Origin: Mycobacterium sp. ACS4331
GTDB lineage: Bacteria > Actinomycetota > Actinomycetes > Mycobacteriales > Mycobacteriaceae
Direction: 5' to 3'
DNA: 64,000 bases
Assembly (NCBI RefSeq): GCF_001667265.1
Contig: NZ_LZHW01000042.1
Location: 1-64,000 of the forward strand
Shown in pieces: positions 54,013-63,125 of this stretch. Position 1 is the first letter of the stretch. Each line of letters begins with the position of its first letter. The notes beneath the pieces were generated by a model that saw only the letters and a list, made by a program, of their open reading frames with translations, did no database searches and was not told where the DNA came from. The position numbers were made by a program, and so were the translations under genes.

Positions 54013-55524
54013 TCATTTCGCCGCCTCCCCCTCGCCCTTCTCGAGATCGAAGACCGCCAGGTGCGCCAACGCGTCCTCCTCGGAGACCTTGTGTGCCGAG
54101 CGCCTGCCGAAGACGTAGACCGTGAGGCCGAGCGCGAACATGCCCAGGCTGATGCTGCCGACCCACGTCATCCACGTGGCCGACGGCACGTCGATCCACG
54201 GCGTGACGAACGAATAGTAGATGCCGCCGACCGTCCCCAGCGAGCCGACGATGACGGTGGCCCACACCCCGACCATGCCGCCGGGGATGCGCCAGAACTG
54301 CTCGCTCGCATACCGATCCGCGTACTTCTTCCGGGCGACGATGACGGGGATCAGAAAGAAGAATCCAGACAGCAGCCAGACCGTGCTCAGTCCGCCCTGC
54401 AGGTAGATCGTGACGTTGGCCATGCTGCTCTGGGAGTAGAGCCCGACCAGGATCAGTGACGAGATCACGCCCTGGATCAGGACGGCCGTCACCGGGTTGC
54501 GGGTGCGCGGGTTGAGGTGGGTGAAGATGCGCGGCAGGTGCCGTTCGAGGCCCGAGACGAAGATCAACCGCGAGTAGGCCACCTGGTAGGTCATCAGCGC
54601 CACGACGATGATGAACGCCAGGACAACGGCACAGATCTCCATCAGTCCGGGGAATCCCGCGACATCGAGCATCCCGATCACGCCGGTCACGGGGTCGATC
54701 TCGTCCCCGGGCAGCGCCATCATGGTGCCCAGTGTGGTCAGCAGATAGATCGCGACCAGCGCGGCCGATCCCCACAGAATCATCTTCGGTCCGCTTCTGC
54801 GCACCGACAGGAACTCCGCGCCCATGTTGTACGGCGTCTCCACCCCGAGCAGGTACAGCAGGACTGTGCCGTAGAGGAAGCCCGCCACGGCGAAGTTGGG
54901 GATCGTCGCCTCGGCCCAACTGAACGGCGTGGCCGAACCGTGGTTGACGGCGAACAGCAGGCCCGCGATGAAGATCGTCAGCGTCAGGATGCCGTAGACG
55001 ACGAAGACGATGTTCATGATGCGTTGGTTGGCGGCCAGTTTCGCCAGTGCCAGACCGATGACGGCCCACAGGATCACCAACTGCAGGATGATGCTGGTCA
55101 TCAGCCCCAGTTCGGCGTGGAAGGCCAGCAGCAGGAACTGCAGCACCACCGCCGGTGAGGAGGCCGCGTTGAGGATCACCGGCACCCACGACAGGTAACC
55201 GCCGATGAAGCCCCAGGTTTCGCCCATGGTGCGGGTGGCCCAGATGTACACCCCACCCTGTCCCGGCCAGAGGTTGCCCAACTCGACGACCGCCATACCG
55301 GCGGGGACCAGGAAGGTCAGGATGCCCAGCACCCACATCGGGATCGCGGTCCAGCCGCCCCCGGCCATCACCGAGGACCCGGTGATCCAACAGATGATGA
55401 ACACGTAGGCCGCGGTGAGCCCGAACGTCGTCATGACCTTGGGCAGGATCTGTTCCGGCACCAGTTCGGTGGTCATGAGCTTGTCCCGGCCGGACGGTGC
55501 CACGGCCTCCAGTTCCTGTGTCAT
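54013..55524 (-). CDS. APC-superfamily amino acid/amine permease
   Basis: A 503-residue transporter with about 12 helices. After 40 residues the first helix begins FGLTAAYVFIICWITGSS, followed by WPGQGGVYIWATRTMGETWG (helix 2/3 region), GVETPYNMGAEFLSVRRSG and a C-terminal hydrophilic tail of about 40 residues. It belongs to the amino-acid/polyamine/organocation group; its location between an ABC transporter and a copper amine oxidase suggests it imports the amine oxidised by the latter. Sixteen bases separate it from the ATPase gene. Confidence 0.87.
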   Translation of the reverse strand: MTQELEAVAPSGRDKLMTTELVPEQILPKVMTTFGLTAAYVFIICWITGSSVMAGGGWTAIPMWVLGILTFLVPAGMAVVELGNLWPGQGGVYIWATRTMGETWGFIGGYLSWVPVILNAASSPAVVLQFLLLAFHAELGLMTSIILQLVILWAVIGLALAKLAANQRIMNIVFVVYGILTLTIFIAGLLFAVNHGSATPFSWAEATIPNFAVAGFLYGTVLLYLLGVETPYNMGAEFLSVRRSGPKMILWGSAALVAIYLLTTLGTMMALPGDEIDPVTGVIGMLDVAGFPGLMEICAVVLAFIIVVALMTYQVAYSRLIFVSGLERHLPRIFTHLNPRTRNPVTAVLIQGVISSLILVGLYSQSSMANVTIYLQGGLSTVWLLSGFFFLIPVIVARKKYADRYASEQFWRIPGGMVGVWATVIVGSLGTVGGIYYSFVTPWIDVPSATWMTWVGSISLGMFALGLTVYVFGRRSAHKVSEEDALAHLAVFDLEKGEGEAAK

Positions 55525-55540
55525 ACACGCCTCCCGCTCA

Positions 55541-56230
55541 TCAGACGATCTGTCCGTCGGTCATTCGGACTACACGGGTCGCTTCGTCGGCCACCGTGGG
55601 ATCATGGGTGCTCGCGACCACGGTGACGCCGAGCGTCGAACACAGGTCGCGCAGCATGCGCACCACCGTCTCCCCCGTACGGTGGTCGAGGTTGGCCGTC
55701 GGTTCGTCGGCCAGAACAAGGGTCGGGTTCGAGATCAGTGAGCGCGCAATCGCCGTGCGCTGCTGCTCGCCACCGGACATCCTGGTGGGCTGATGGTGGA
55801 TCCGGTGGCCCAAACCGACGAGTTCCAGAAGTTCGATCGCCCGCTGGCGCAGCGCCTTTCGGTCGTAGGGCTCGAACATCAGCGGGAGTTCGACATTCTC
55901 CACCGCCGACAGGAACGGGATCAGGTTGTAACTCTGGAAGATGAATCCGATGGTGTCGTGCCGCAGTGCGGCGTACTGGCTCTCGGTCAGCGCGGCGGTG
56001 TCACGCCCGGCGATCTTCACGGTGCCCTTGGTGGGCCGGTCCAGGCCGCCGATGATGTTCAGAAGCGTGGACTTGCCGCTTCCGCTCGGACCCATGAGGC
56101 ACACGAACTCCCCCGGCATCACCTGCAGCTCAGCGGCTTTGAGGGCTTTGACGACCTCGTCGCCCAGTCTGTGCAGTTTCCACACGTCGTTGATCTCGAT
56201 GACGGGTGTGCGGTCCACCTGTGCGGTCAT
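55541..56230 (-). CDS. ABC transporter ATPase, MacB/LolD-like
   Basis: A 229-residue ATPase: Walker A GPSGSGKSTLL (about residue 45), Q-loop FQSYNLIPFLSAVENVELP, signature SGGEQQRTAIARSL, Walker B ADEPTANLD, H-loop STHD. The FQSYNLIP and ENVELP signatures place it in the MacB/LolD/FtsE group that partners FtsX-like permeases. ATG 56230 begins the conserved domain; the frame is open to 56377. Neighbours supply two FtsX-type permease genes. Confidence 0.93.
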   Translation of the reverse strand: MTAQVDRTPVIEINDVWKLHRLGDEVVKALKAAELQVMPGEFVCLMGPSGSGKSTLLNIIGGLDRPTKGTVKIAGRDTAALTESQYAALRHDTIGFIFQSYNLIPFLSAVENVELPLMFEPYDRKALRQRAIELLELVGLGHRIHHQPTRMSGGEQQRTAIARSLISNPTLVLADEPTANLDHRTGETVVRMLRDLCSTLGVTVVASTHDPTVADEATRVVRMTDGQIV

Positions 56231-56234
56231 GCGG

Positions 56235-56801
56235 TCAGCCTCCTGACGACAGCGATCGGATCGGGGGACGCGACGCCGCCCTCCACGTGGGCACGAAACT
56301 GGTCGCCACGGCGGCCAGCATGCTGACCACGACCGCGATGGCCGCACCCGCCGCCAGTCCGCCGCCGGACACGCCACCGGCGGCCACCCCGGTCAGGTGC
56401 AGCACGGTTCCGGTCACGACGGCGAGCGCACTGCCGGTCACCGCCCCCGCGGCGGCCGCCAGCACCGGTTCGACCAGCAGCGCCGCCACGACTGGGGCGC
56501 GTGGAATGCCGTTGGCGCCCAACACACCCAGTTCCCTGGTCCGGTGCGCGACGGTCCGGGTGGTCGCGACCGCGACCTCGACGACGCCCACCAGCAGCAC
56601 CGTGACCGCGATCAGGACCACGGCGCGGCGCACCTCCTCGACGTGGCCCAGGGTCGCCGACTGCGCGGCGATGCCCGGCGACATCCCGAAGACCAGCGCC
56701 ACCAGAAAGGCCCCGGTGGCCGTCGTGACGATCGGCAGCACCATCTCCTTGAGGCGCCGCCTGGTCGCCAGCCAACCGTAGGACAGCCCGAAGCGCAGCA
56801 T
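56235..56801 (-). CDS. FtsX-like permease, short (second half of the transporter)
   Basis: A 188-residue membrane protein with about four helices and the FtsX C-terminal pattern, including RTRELGVLGANGIPR (the cytoplasmic coupling loop) and a final TSFVPTWRAAS. It lacks a large extracellular domain. ATG 56801 overlaps the stop of the preceding permease (TGATG), and its own end is followed four bases later by the ATPase gene. Likely a partner of the 392-residue permease rather than an independent transporter. Confidence 0.85.
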   Translation of the reverse strand: MLRFGLSYGWLATRRRLKEMVLPIVTTATGAFLVALVFGMSPGIAAQSATLGHVEEVRRAVVLIAVTVLLVGVVEVAVATTRTVAHRTRELGVLGANGIPRAPVVAALLVEPVLAAAAGAVTGSALAVVTGTVLHLTGVAAGGVSGGGLAAGAAIAVVVSMLAAVATSFVPTWRAASRPPIRSLSSGG

Positions 56802-57979
56802 CAGCGGTCTCCCAACAGGTCCACGGGGCGCTGCTGCAGCAGGCGGTGCACGGGAACCAGCGCGCCCACGATGGCCATCGCCGGCAGGAACGCGGCGACC
56901 AACGCGGCGGCCTGCAGCCACGCCGTCACGGTTGCGATCTGCGGAATCGTCACCGCCACAGCGACTCCTGCGCCGAGCACGCCCACAAGATAGGCCGCGA
57001 GGAACACCAGTGCCGACTCGACCAGGAAGAAGTACAGCACCTCGTCGGCCAGTCCGATGCTGGACATGATGCCGAACTCACGCCGCCGCTCGGCGACGGC
57101 GGCCAGGAACGACGACACCGCGATCACGAATCCGAGACCCAGCCCGATCGTCGAGATCAGTCCGAGCGTGGAACTGGTGACCTTGCCGGAGAACAGCGCC
57201 GAGAACTTCTGTTGGAAGGTCAGCGGCCCCGAACCACCCACGGTGTCATAGATCAGACCGTGACCACCCGGATCAGGGCGCGCCGCCGGGTCGGCGGTGA
57301 CCGGAAGGTTGGATGTCGCCGAAAGCGCCTGGGCCAGGCTGCGTTTGGCATCCTGGCCATCGGAACCGTACACCGTCCACCACCCGTGGTCACCGACCAC
57401 CGACTGCGCCGCGGCCGTCGGCACCGACAGCGACTCGCCCGTTCCGGTGACGTGCACAGCCAAGCGTGCGTCACCGACGGTGACTTCGGTACCGTCGGCG
57501 ACCCCGAGTCGCTGGGCCAGCGTTGCGCTGACAACCGCGGTGCCGGAGGGGATCTGATCGGAGCCGCGCAGCGAGACCGCCCGGCCGGCGATCTCGGTCA
57601 CGCCCGACAGGGTGCGCTCGGCACGCCACCCCGGCGGCAGCTGGAGGGCCGGCGCCGGACCGCCGGCGACCAGCGCGCCGGCGTCGGAGTCGAAGTGCAC
57701 CCCCGCTGCGGGCACGGCCCACAGCTGGGCGTCCCCGAGTACATCGGTCACCGAATCCGCGCCTGTGATGGCGAAACTCGCCGAGATCGTGCGCACGACG
57801 GTGACACAGGCGATCGCCAGGGCGATGCCGAGCACCGACAACGCGAAGCGCTCGGGGCGGCGGCGGACGTTGGCCAGCGCGAAGCGCACAAGGCGACCGA
57901 ATGTGCTGCCCGGGGCGGTGCTGATCGTCGCCGATCGGGAGAGCGGCTCAGTGGCCGGGGTCGACGCTGTGGTCTCCAC
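56801..57979 (-). CDS. FtsX-like ABC permease, MacB type
   Basis: A 392-residue permease: N-terminal helix (about residues 38-58, RFALSVLGIALAIACVTVV), a large extracytoplasmic domain of about 200 residues, then three helices with the coupling loop ERRREFGIMSSIGLADEVLYFF (key residues RREFGIMSSIG). This is the MacB/LolC architecture of transporters that move envelope substrates or transmit mechanical work, rather than small-molecule importers. It heads the unit with the short permease, ATPase, APC permease and amine oxidase. A TTGACA at 58026-58031 upstream could be its -35. Confidence 0.88.
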   Translation of the reverse strand: METTASTPATEPLSRSATISTAPGSTFGRLVRFALANVRRRPERFALSVLGIALAIACVTVVRTISASFAITGADSVTDVLGDAQLWAVPAAGVHFDSDAGALVAGGPAPALQLPPGWRAERTLSGVTEIAGRAVSLRGSDQIPSGTAVVSATLAQRLGVADGTEVTVGDARLAVHVTGTGESLSVPTAAAQSVVGDHGWWTVYGSDGQDAKRSLAQALSATSNLPVTADPAARPDPGGHGLIYDTVGGSGPLTFQQKFSALFSGKVTSSTLGLISTIGLGLGFVIAVSSFLAAVAERRREFGIMSSIGLADEVLYFFLVESALVFLAAYLVGVLGAGVAVAVTIPQIATVTAWLQAAALVAAFLPAMAIVGALVPVHRLLQQRPVDLLGDR

Positions 57980-58069
57980 GCAGACAGAGTGGGGCCGGGT
58001 TATTTCGTGCTGCCACCGGTCACAGTGTCAATCCGGTTAACTACTCCCAGTCTGCGTAACGCACGAGTG

Positions 58070-59473
58070 TCATGCCTGGATGCGCCGGAACGGCTGGGCC
58101 TGCTCCAACTCGAAGGCCAGTTCCAGCAGGGTGGCCTCACGTCCGGCATCCGCGGCGAACATCATCCCGATCGGCAGACCGTCCGCGGACTCCGCCAGCG
58201 GGAGTGAGAGGGCCGGGTCCCCAGTGACGTTGTGCAGTGGTGTGAACGCCACCCAGTCGATCAATCGGTCGATGATCTGGTCGTAATCCGCCATGGGGTC
58301 CAGGTGACCGATGCGGGGAGGTTCGTCGGCCAGGGTCGGGGTGAGCACGACGTCGAAGCGCTGCGCCAGTGATCGCAGGTGCCGCCTGGTCAGCGCGAGG
58401 CGCGCCATCGTCAACGGCATGCGGTGCAACTGCCGGGTGGCGTGCCGGTCCAGGCCCAGCGACAGGTTGTCCAACCGGGTCCGGTCGAACGACGGACCGA
58501 AGCGCCTGCGCCCGCCCCGCACCAACGCGGTCGCCAGCAGCGCCCAGTACCGGACGAAGTCGTCGACGAAGCTCGCGGGCACGGGGATCTCGTCGAGCAT
58601 CTCCACGTGGTGCCCCAGGCTCTCCAGCAGAGCCGCGGTCTTGGCGGTGGCCTCGCGGACCTGCACCCCGCTCTCCCGGCGGATCGAGCGCGTCACGACG
58701 GCGATCCGCAGGCGCCTCGACGACGGGCCGGTGATGTCGCCGATGGGCGGCAGTTTGGGGTTGCGCCAGGCGCGTTCGGCCTCGCGGTAGAAGGCGGCGG
58801 TGTCGCGCACCGAGCGGGTCAGCACACCGTTGGCGACGATCTTGATCGGCATCTCGCCGTGCTCGGCCTCCAGCGGCAGCCGTCCGCGGGTCGGCTTCAG
58901 GCCCACCAGCCCGTTGCAGGAGGCCGGAATTCGAATCGACCCGCCGCCGTCGTTGGCGTGGGCGATGGGCACTGCGCCCGCGGCCACCAGGGCGGCCGAC
59001 CCCGACGACGAGGCGCCCGCGGTGTGCGCGGTGTTCCATGGGTTACGCACTGGGCCGAGTCGCGGATGCTCCGCGGCGGCGCTGAACCCGAACTCCGACA
59101 TCATGGTCTTGCCCAGGATGTTCAGTCCGGTGGAGAAGAACAGCCTGGTGAAGTCGCCGTCGACGGCCGCGGGCTGGGGCTCCCAGGCGTCGGCGCCCTT
59201 GCCGGTGGGCATGCCCGCGACATCCGAGTTGTCCTTGATGAAGGACGGCACGCCGTCGAAGAACCCGCCGTAAGGCGCCTCGGCGCGCTCCCGGGCCCGC
59301 TCGTAGGACTTGTGCACCACACCGTTGAGCTCTGCGTTGACTGCCTCGGTGCGGGCGATCGCGGCTTCGGTGGCCTCGGCCCGGGAGATGGCGCCGGACT
59401 GGATCGCCTCGGCGACGCCGACCGCGTCGAGGTCTCCCAGCGCGTCATCGGTGAATGCGTGTACGTGGCCCAT
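58070..59473 (-). CDS. amiC: Amidase AmiC-like (amidase signature family)
   Basis: A 467-residue amidase-signature hydrolase (Rv2888c-like). The catalytic Lys is in SFIKDNSDVAG (about residue 78), the cis-Ser in GASSSGSAALVAAG and the nucleophile Ser in GGGSIRIPASCNG. ATG 59473 gives the N-terminus MGHVHAFTDDALGDLDAVG seen in M. tuberculosis AmiC; the longer GTG start at 59494 is less likely. The acyl-amide substrate is unknown. It is preceded by a frameshifted oxidoreductase in the same direction. Confidence 0.93.
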   Translation of the reverse strand: MGHVHAFTDDALGDLDAVGVAEAIQSGAISRAEATEAAIARTEAVNAELNGVVHKSYERARERAEAPYGGFFDGVPSFIKDNSDVAGMPTGKGADAWEPQPAAVDGDFTRLFFSTGLNILGKTMMSEFGFSAAAEHPRLGPVRNPWNTAHTAGASSSGSAALVAAGAVPIAHANDGGGSIRIPASCNGLVGLKPTRGRLPLEAEHGEMPIKIVANGVLTRSVRDTAAFYREAERAWRNPKLPPIGDITGPSSRRLRIAVVTRSIRRESGVQVREATAKTAALLESLGHHVEMLDEIPVPASFVDDFVRYWALLATALVRGGRRRFGPSFDRTRLDNLSLGLDRHATRQLHRMPLTMARLALTRRHLRSLAQRFDVVLTPTLADEPPRIGHLDPMADYDQIIDRLIDWVAFTPLHNVTGDPALSLPLAESADGLPIGMMFAADAGREATLLELAFELEQAQPFRRIQA

Positions 59474-59500
59474 TGCGCCGACGGTATCAACCACGAAGCG

Positions 59501-60366
59501 TCAGCGGTGCAGCCCCGCATCAGCGGCCACCCGGGCCAGGGCCGCAATGTGGTCGTCGACCGTGGCCAGGCCGGCCTTCATGGTGTTGACGGACACGTGC
59601 GTGGCACCCGCGGCCCGCCATGCGCTGAGTCCGGCCGCGGCCTCGTCCGGATCACCCACCCAGGTGACGCGGCCCTCCATCCCGATTTCGGCCGCGTCAC
59701 GTCCGGCGTCCTCGGCGGCCTTCACCACGTGCTCACGCGCGTCGTCAAGGGCCGGGCCGGGTTCCATCATCGGGAACCAGCCGTCTCCGAGTCGGCCTGC
59801 CCGCGCATAGGCGCGCTCGGACGCGGCGCCAAACCAGACCGGGATCGAGCGCGTGGGCAGAGCGGCGCCAAACCAGCTCCGGTGATCTGGTGGTGCTTCC
59901 CGGTGTAGGTCACGCTCTGCTCGGTCCAGAGCCGCCGCAGGACGTCGACCTGCTCTTCGCTGCGCCGGCCGCGGTTCTTGAAGTTCTCCCCCAACGCCTC
60001 GTATTCGACGGGGTTCCACCCCACTCCGATGCCCAACCGGAACCGTCCGTTGGTCAGCAGGTCCACCTCGGCAGCCTGTTTGGCCACCAGCGCGGTCTGG
60101 CGCTGCGGCAGGATGATCACCCCGGTGACGAGTTCCAGCGTCGTGACGGCGGCGAGGAACCCGAACATCACGAACGGTTCGTGGAACGTCGTGTGGACGT
60201 CATACGGGCCCTGCCAACCCTGGTGCACCGCTGGGTCGGCGCCCAGCACGTGGTCGTAGGCCAGGATGTGGGTGAACCCCAACTCCTCGACGCCCTGGGC
60301 GTAGGACCGCAGGGCCCCAGGGTCGCCGCCGAGTTCGGTCTGAGGGAAGACGACTCCGATGCGCAT
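59501..60366 (-). pseudogene. Frameshifted LLM-class F420-dependent oxidoreductase
   Basis: Two overlapping frames together give a complete luciferase-like monooxygenase of about 287 residues. The N-terminal frame (start ATG 60366) reads MRIGVVFPQTELGG, LAYDHVLGAD, GVIILPQRQTALVAKQAAEVD and GIGVGWNPVEYEAL; the C-terminal frame reads IPVWFGAASERAYARAGRLGDGWFP. Continuity is lost at 59858-59862, where CTCTG (minus strand) stands where CTG would keep the frame, a 2-base CT duplication. Truncation before the second half should abolish function. A sequencing error is possible. Confidence 0.85.
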
Positions 60367-60387
60367 CGATCCAGTCTGCCGAAAGGC

Positions 60388-60431
60388 GAAACCCCGCGCC
60401 TCCGGGATCACCGGAAGTGGCGCGGGGTTTC
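60388..60431 (-). terminator. Strong terminator hairpin downstream of tsf
   Basis: GAAACCCCGCGCC (60388-60400) and GGCGCGGGGTTTC (60419-60431) are perfect 13-base complements; the loop itself contains TCCGG/CCGGA that can extend the helix with a small bulge. The A/T ends of the stem give a T-rich exit on the minus strand. It follows rpsB-tsf and isolates them from the oxidoreductase gene. Confidence 0.85.
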
Positions 60432-60499
60432 ACAAGTGAGCGGTTGGTGCGCCGCTCAAGCTGTGGCGATCAGGCCTGGTCCCATGGGCCCGACTCCTC

Positions 60500-60524
60500 C
60501 TCCGGGCTCGTTCCTCGCCCGGAG
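60500..60524 (-). terminator. Second hairpin immediately after tsf
   Basis: CTCCGGGC (60500-60507) and GCCCGGAG (60517-60524) form a perfect 8-base stem with a 9-base loop, about six bases past the tsf stop. It is in tandem with the longer terminator at 60388-60431. Confidence 0.6.
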
Positions 60525-60530
60525 TCGTCG

Positions 60531-61346
60531 TCAGGCCTGGCCAACCTCGAAGCGGACGAACCGCGTCACGGTCACGCCGGCCTCGTCGAGCAGGGCCTTG
60601 ACGGTCTTCTTGTTGTCGGACACCGAAGGCTGATCCAGCAGCACGACGTCCTTGTAGAAGCCGTTGACGCGACCCTCGACGATCTTGGGCAGTGCCTGCT
60701 CGGGCTTGCCCTCGGCCTTCGCGGTCTCCTCGGCGATGCGACGCTCGTTGGCGACGAGATCCGCCGGTACGTCCTCACGGGTGAGGTAGCGGGCCTTGAG
60801 CGCGGCGATCTGCAGGGCCACGGCGTGCGCGGCCTCCTTGGAATCACCGGTGTACTCGACCAGCACGCCCACGGCCGGCGGCAGGTCCGCGGCGCGCTTG
60901 TGCAGGTAGGTCTCGACAGTGCCGTCGAAGTAGGCGGCGCGACGCAGTTCGAGCTTCTCGCCGATCTTCGCCGACAGGTCGGCGACGGCCTGCTCGACCG
61001 TGGTGCCGTCCAGGTCGGCCGCCTTGAGGGCGTCGACATCGGTGGCCTTGGCCGCCTGGGCCGCGGCGACGATCTTGTCGGCCAGCGCCTGGAACTCGGC
61101 GTTCTTGGCGACGAAGTCCGTCTCCGAGTTGAGCTCGATGAGCGCGCCGTCCTTGGCGGCCACCAGGCCCTCCGCGGTGGCCCGCTCGGCGCGCTTGCCG
61201 ACATCCTTGGCGCCCTTGATGCGCAGCACCTCGACGGCCTTGTCGAAGTCGCCGTCACTTTCGGCGAGGGCGTTCTTGCAGTCGAGCATGCCGGCGCCGG
61301 TCAGCTCCCGAAGGCGCTTGACGTCGGCAGCGGTGTAGTTAGCCAT
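60531..61346 (-). CDS. tsf: Elongation factor Ts
   Basis: A 271-residue guanine-nucleotide exchange factor for EF-Tu, the same length as M. tuberculosis Tsf. The N-terminal UBA-like domain reads [20 protein letters not shown], followed by the core motif [11 protein letters not shown] (Asp and Phe for EF-Tu contact) and [16 protein letters not shown] 61346 has AGGAGA-like sequence upstream; the open frame to 61508 is not used. Second gene of rpsB-tsf, ended by two hairpins. Confidence 0.97.
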   Translation of the reverse strand: MANYTAADVKRLRELTGAGMLDCKNALAESDGDFDKAVEVLRIKGAKDVGKRAERATAEGLVAAKDGALIELNSETDFVAKNAEFQALADKIVAAAQAAKATDVDALKAADLDGTTVEQAVADLSAKIGEKLELRRAAYFDGTVETYLHKRAADLPPAVGVLVEYTGDSKEAAHAVALQIAALKARYLTREDVPADLVANERRIAEETAKAEGKPEQALPKIVEGRVNGFYKDVVLLDQPSVSDNKKTVKALLDEAGVTVTRFVRFEVGQA

Positions 61347-61374
61347 TGAAAGCTTCTCCTGGGGGACGAAGAGA

Positions 61375-62190
61375 TTAGGAAGCGTCGGTCGTGGGTTCGG
61401 CGGCGGGAGCCTCGGCACCGGTGGTGGCCGAAGCCAGCAGCTCCTGCTCCCACTCGGCCAGGGGCTCGCCCGCGTCGGGCTTGCCGTCACTGGCGGAGGC
61501 GCCGGCACGGGCCTGCAGGCCCTCGGCCACCGCGGAGGCGATGACCTTGGTCAGCAGAGCGGCCGAACGGATGGCGTCGTCGTTGCCCGGGATCGGGTAG
61601 TCGACGAGGTCGGGATCGCAGTTGGTGTCCAGGATCGCGATGACCGGGATGTTCAGCTTGCGAGCCTCACCGACGGCGATGTGCTCCTTGTTGGTGTCGA
61701 CGACCCAGACGGCCGAGGGCACCTTCTGCATATCGCGGATACCGCCGAGGCTGCGCTCCAGCTTGTTCTTCTCACGCGTGAGCATGAGGATTTCCTTCTT
61801 GGTGCGACCCTCGAATCCACCGGTCTGCTCCATGGCCTCGAGTTCCTTGAGGCGCTGCAGGCGCTTGTGCACGGTGGAGAAGTTGGTGAGCATGCCGCCC
61901 AGCCAGCGCTGGTTCACATAGGGCATGCCGACGCGGGTGGCCTCGTCCGCGATGGACTCCTGGGCCTGTTTCTTGGTGCCGACGAACAGCACGGACCCAC
62001 CGTGGGCGACGGTCTCCTTGACGAACTCGTACGCCTTGTCGATGTAGGTCAGCGTCTGCTGCAGGTCGATGATGTAGATGCCGTTGCGGTCGGTGAAGAT
62101 GAACCGCTTCATCTTGGGATTCCAGCGACGGGTCTGGTGCCCGAAGTGTGCGCCGCTGTCCAGCAGCTGCTTCATGGTCACGACGGCCAT
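61375..62190 (-). CDS. rpsB: 30S ribosomal protein S2
   Basis: A 271-residue S2 protein, with [22 protein letters not shown] at the N-terminus (key segment [12 protein letters not shown]), [20 protein letters not shown] and [14 protein letters not shown]. The C-terminal extension, Ala/Glu-rich, is typical of Actinobacteria. A weak ribosome site (AAGG repeats) precedes ATG 62190. It is transcribed from a promoter about 150 bases upstream with a structured leader. Confidence 0.97.
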   Translation of the reverse strand: MAVVTMKQLLDSGAHFGHQTRRWNPKMKRFIFTDRNGIYIIDLQQTLTYIDKAYEFVKETVAHGGSVLFVGTKKQAQESIADEATRVGMPYVNQRWLGGMLTNFSTVHKRLQRLKELEAMEQTGGFEGRTKKEILMLTREKNKLERSLGGIRDMQKVPSAVWVVDTNKEHIAVGEARKLNIPVIAILDTNCDPDLVDYPIPGNDDAIRSAALLTKVIASAVAEGLQARAGASASDGKPDAGEPLAEWEQELLASATTGAEAPAAEPTTDAS

Positions 62191-62375
62191 GGTTGTGCCT
62201 TACCTTTACATTGTCGGTTGTCGTCCGGCTGGTTGAGCCGAACCCTGGCGACTGCTTCGATGCCGGACCCCTCACGGGGACCACCCGACATTCAGGTGTT
62301 GCAGACGCGCGAAGTCAGCCCGCGCAAACGAGCTGCGGAGAAGAGTTTACACCGTCTGAGCACGTGCTCTGTCCA
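62191..62375 (-). promoter_or_regulatory. rpsB-tsf promoter and structured leader
   Basis: On the minus strand -35 TGGACA (62370-62375) and a -10 region TGTAAACT (62344-62351) frame the perfect 12-base palindrome GAGCACGTGCTC (62358-62369), which fills most of the spacer. The leader of about 150 bases contains a hairpin with GGTCCCC/GGGGTCC arms (62265-62282) and a GTGA loop, plus a small CGGCT/AGCCG stem (62226-62240). S2 represses its own operon in other bacteria; whether these stems serve that purpose is inference. Confidence 0.45.
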
Positions 62376-62447
62376 CAGCGACGTGTCGGTCCCCAGACCG
62401 GGGCCTTGGGGCTGGCCCTGTCGTCACCGGCGGGCTGAACTGGGCCG

Positions 62448-63125
62448 ATGCGCACGGCTGCCCTGATCATGGTCGCACTGCTGACCGCGGGCCCCGCTGT
62501 GGGCGCCCCCGAGCGTCTGACGTGGCCGCTGCGGCCGCCGCCCGCGGTGGTGGGTGAGTTCGATCCGCCTGCTCCCGACTGGTTGCGTGGGCACCGCGGC
62601 GTCGACCTCGCCGGGTCCGCGGATCAGGTCGTCTATGCCGCGGGGCCGGCGACCGTGGTCTTCGCCGGGGTGCTGGCGGGCCGCGACGTCGTCTCGCTGG
62701 CGCATCCCGGCGGCCTGCGCACCAGCTACGAACCGGTGCGGGCCGCGGTTCGGGTGGGGCAGCGCGTGGGTGCCGGCAGCCCGATCGGCTTCCTGCAGCC
62801 CGGCCATCCAGGCTGTCCAGGGGTGGTCTGCCTGCATTGGGGCGCGATGTGGGGGCCGGCCTCGCGTGCGGACTACGTGGATCCGCGCGGCCTGTTGGAG
62901 TCGACGCCTGTGCGGCTCAAACCGCTGAGGAACTCCGTCATCGCGGCCAACACCCGCGCTGGGGCATCACGCTGCACCCAGTGCCCCGCGCCGGGGACTT
63001 CAACGAGGGTGGCGTCGGGAATCAGCGCGGCCGCCGCACGGGCCCGGGCGACAGGCACTGCGGAGTCCTCACTGCCGTGCACGAGGAGAACGGGCGGGGC
63101 GACGCTGCCGAGCCGCGAGGTGTAG
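62448..63125 (+). CDS. M23-family (LytM) exported metallopeptidase, Rv2891-like, with readthrough tail
   Basis: A 225-residue protein with a signal peptide (MRTAALIMVALLTAGPAVGA). The LytM zinc motif HxxxD is HRGVDLAG (about residue 49) and the second HxH-like part is CLHWGAMWG (about residue 128), where only one His is evident, so activity may be weak or regulatory. Family homologues end near STPVRLKPL, at about base 62930, but no stop occurs there. The frame runs another 65 residues to 63125, antisense to the hydrolase gene. The tail is probably non-functional. Confidence 0.82.
   Translation: MRTAALIMVALLTAGPAVGAPERLTWPLRPPPAVVGEFDPPAPDWLRGHRGVDLAGSADQVVYAAGPATVVFAGVLAGRDVVSLAHPGGLRTSYEPVRAAVRVGQRVGAGSPIGFLQPGHPGCPGVVCLHWGAMWGPASRADYVDPRGLLESTPVRLKPLRNSVIAANTRAGASRCTQCPAPGTSTRVASGISAAAARARATGTAESSLPCTRRTGGATLPSREV

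Noticed and set aside
57978..58057. ACGCAGAC and GTCTGCGT inverted 8-mers 64 bases apart around a TTGACA
   Set aside because: Too widely spaced for a simple operator and no partner regulator; could be chance. The TTGACA has no good -10 at normal spacing.
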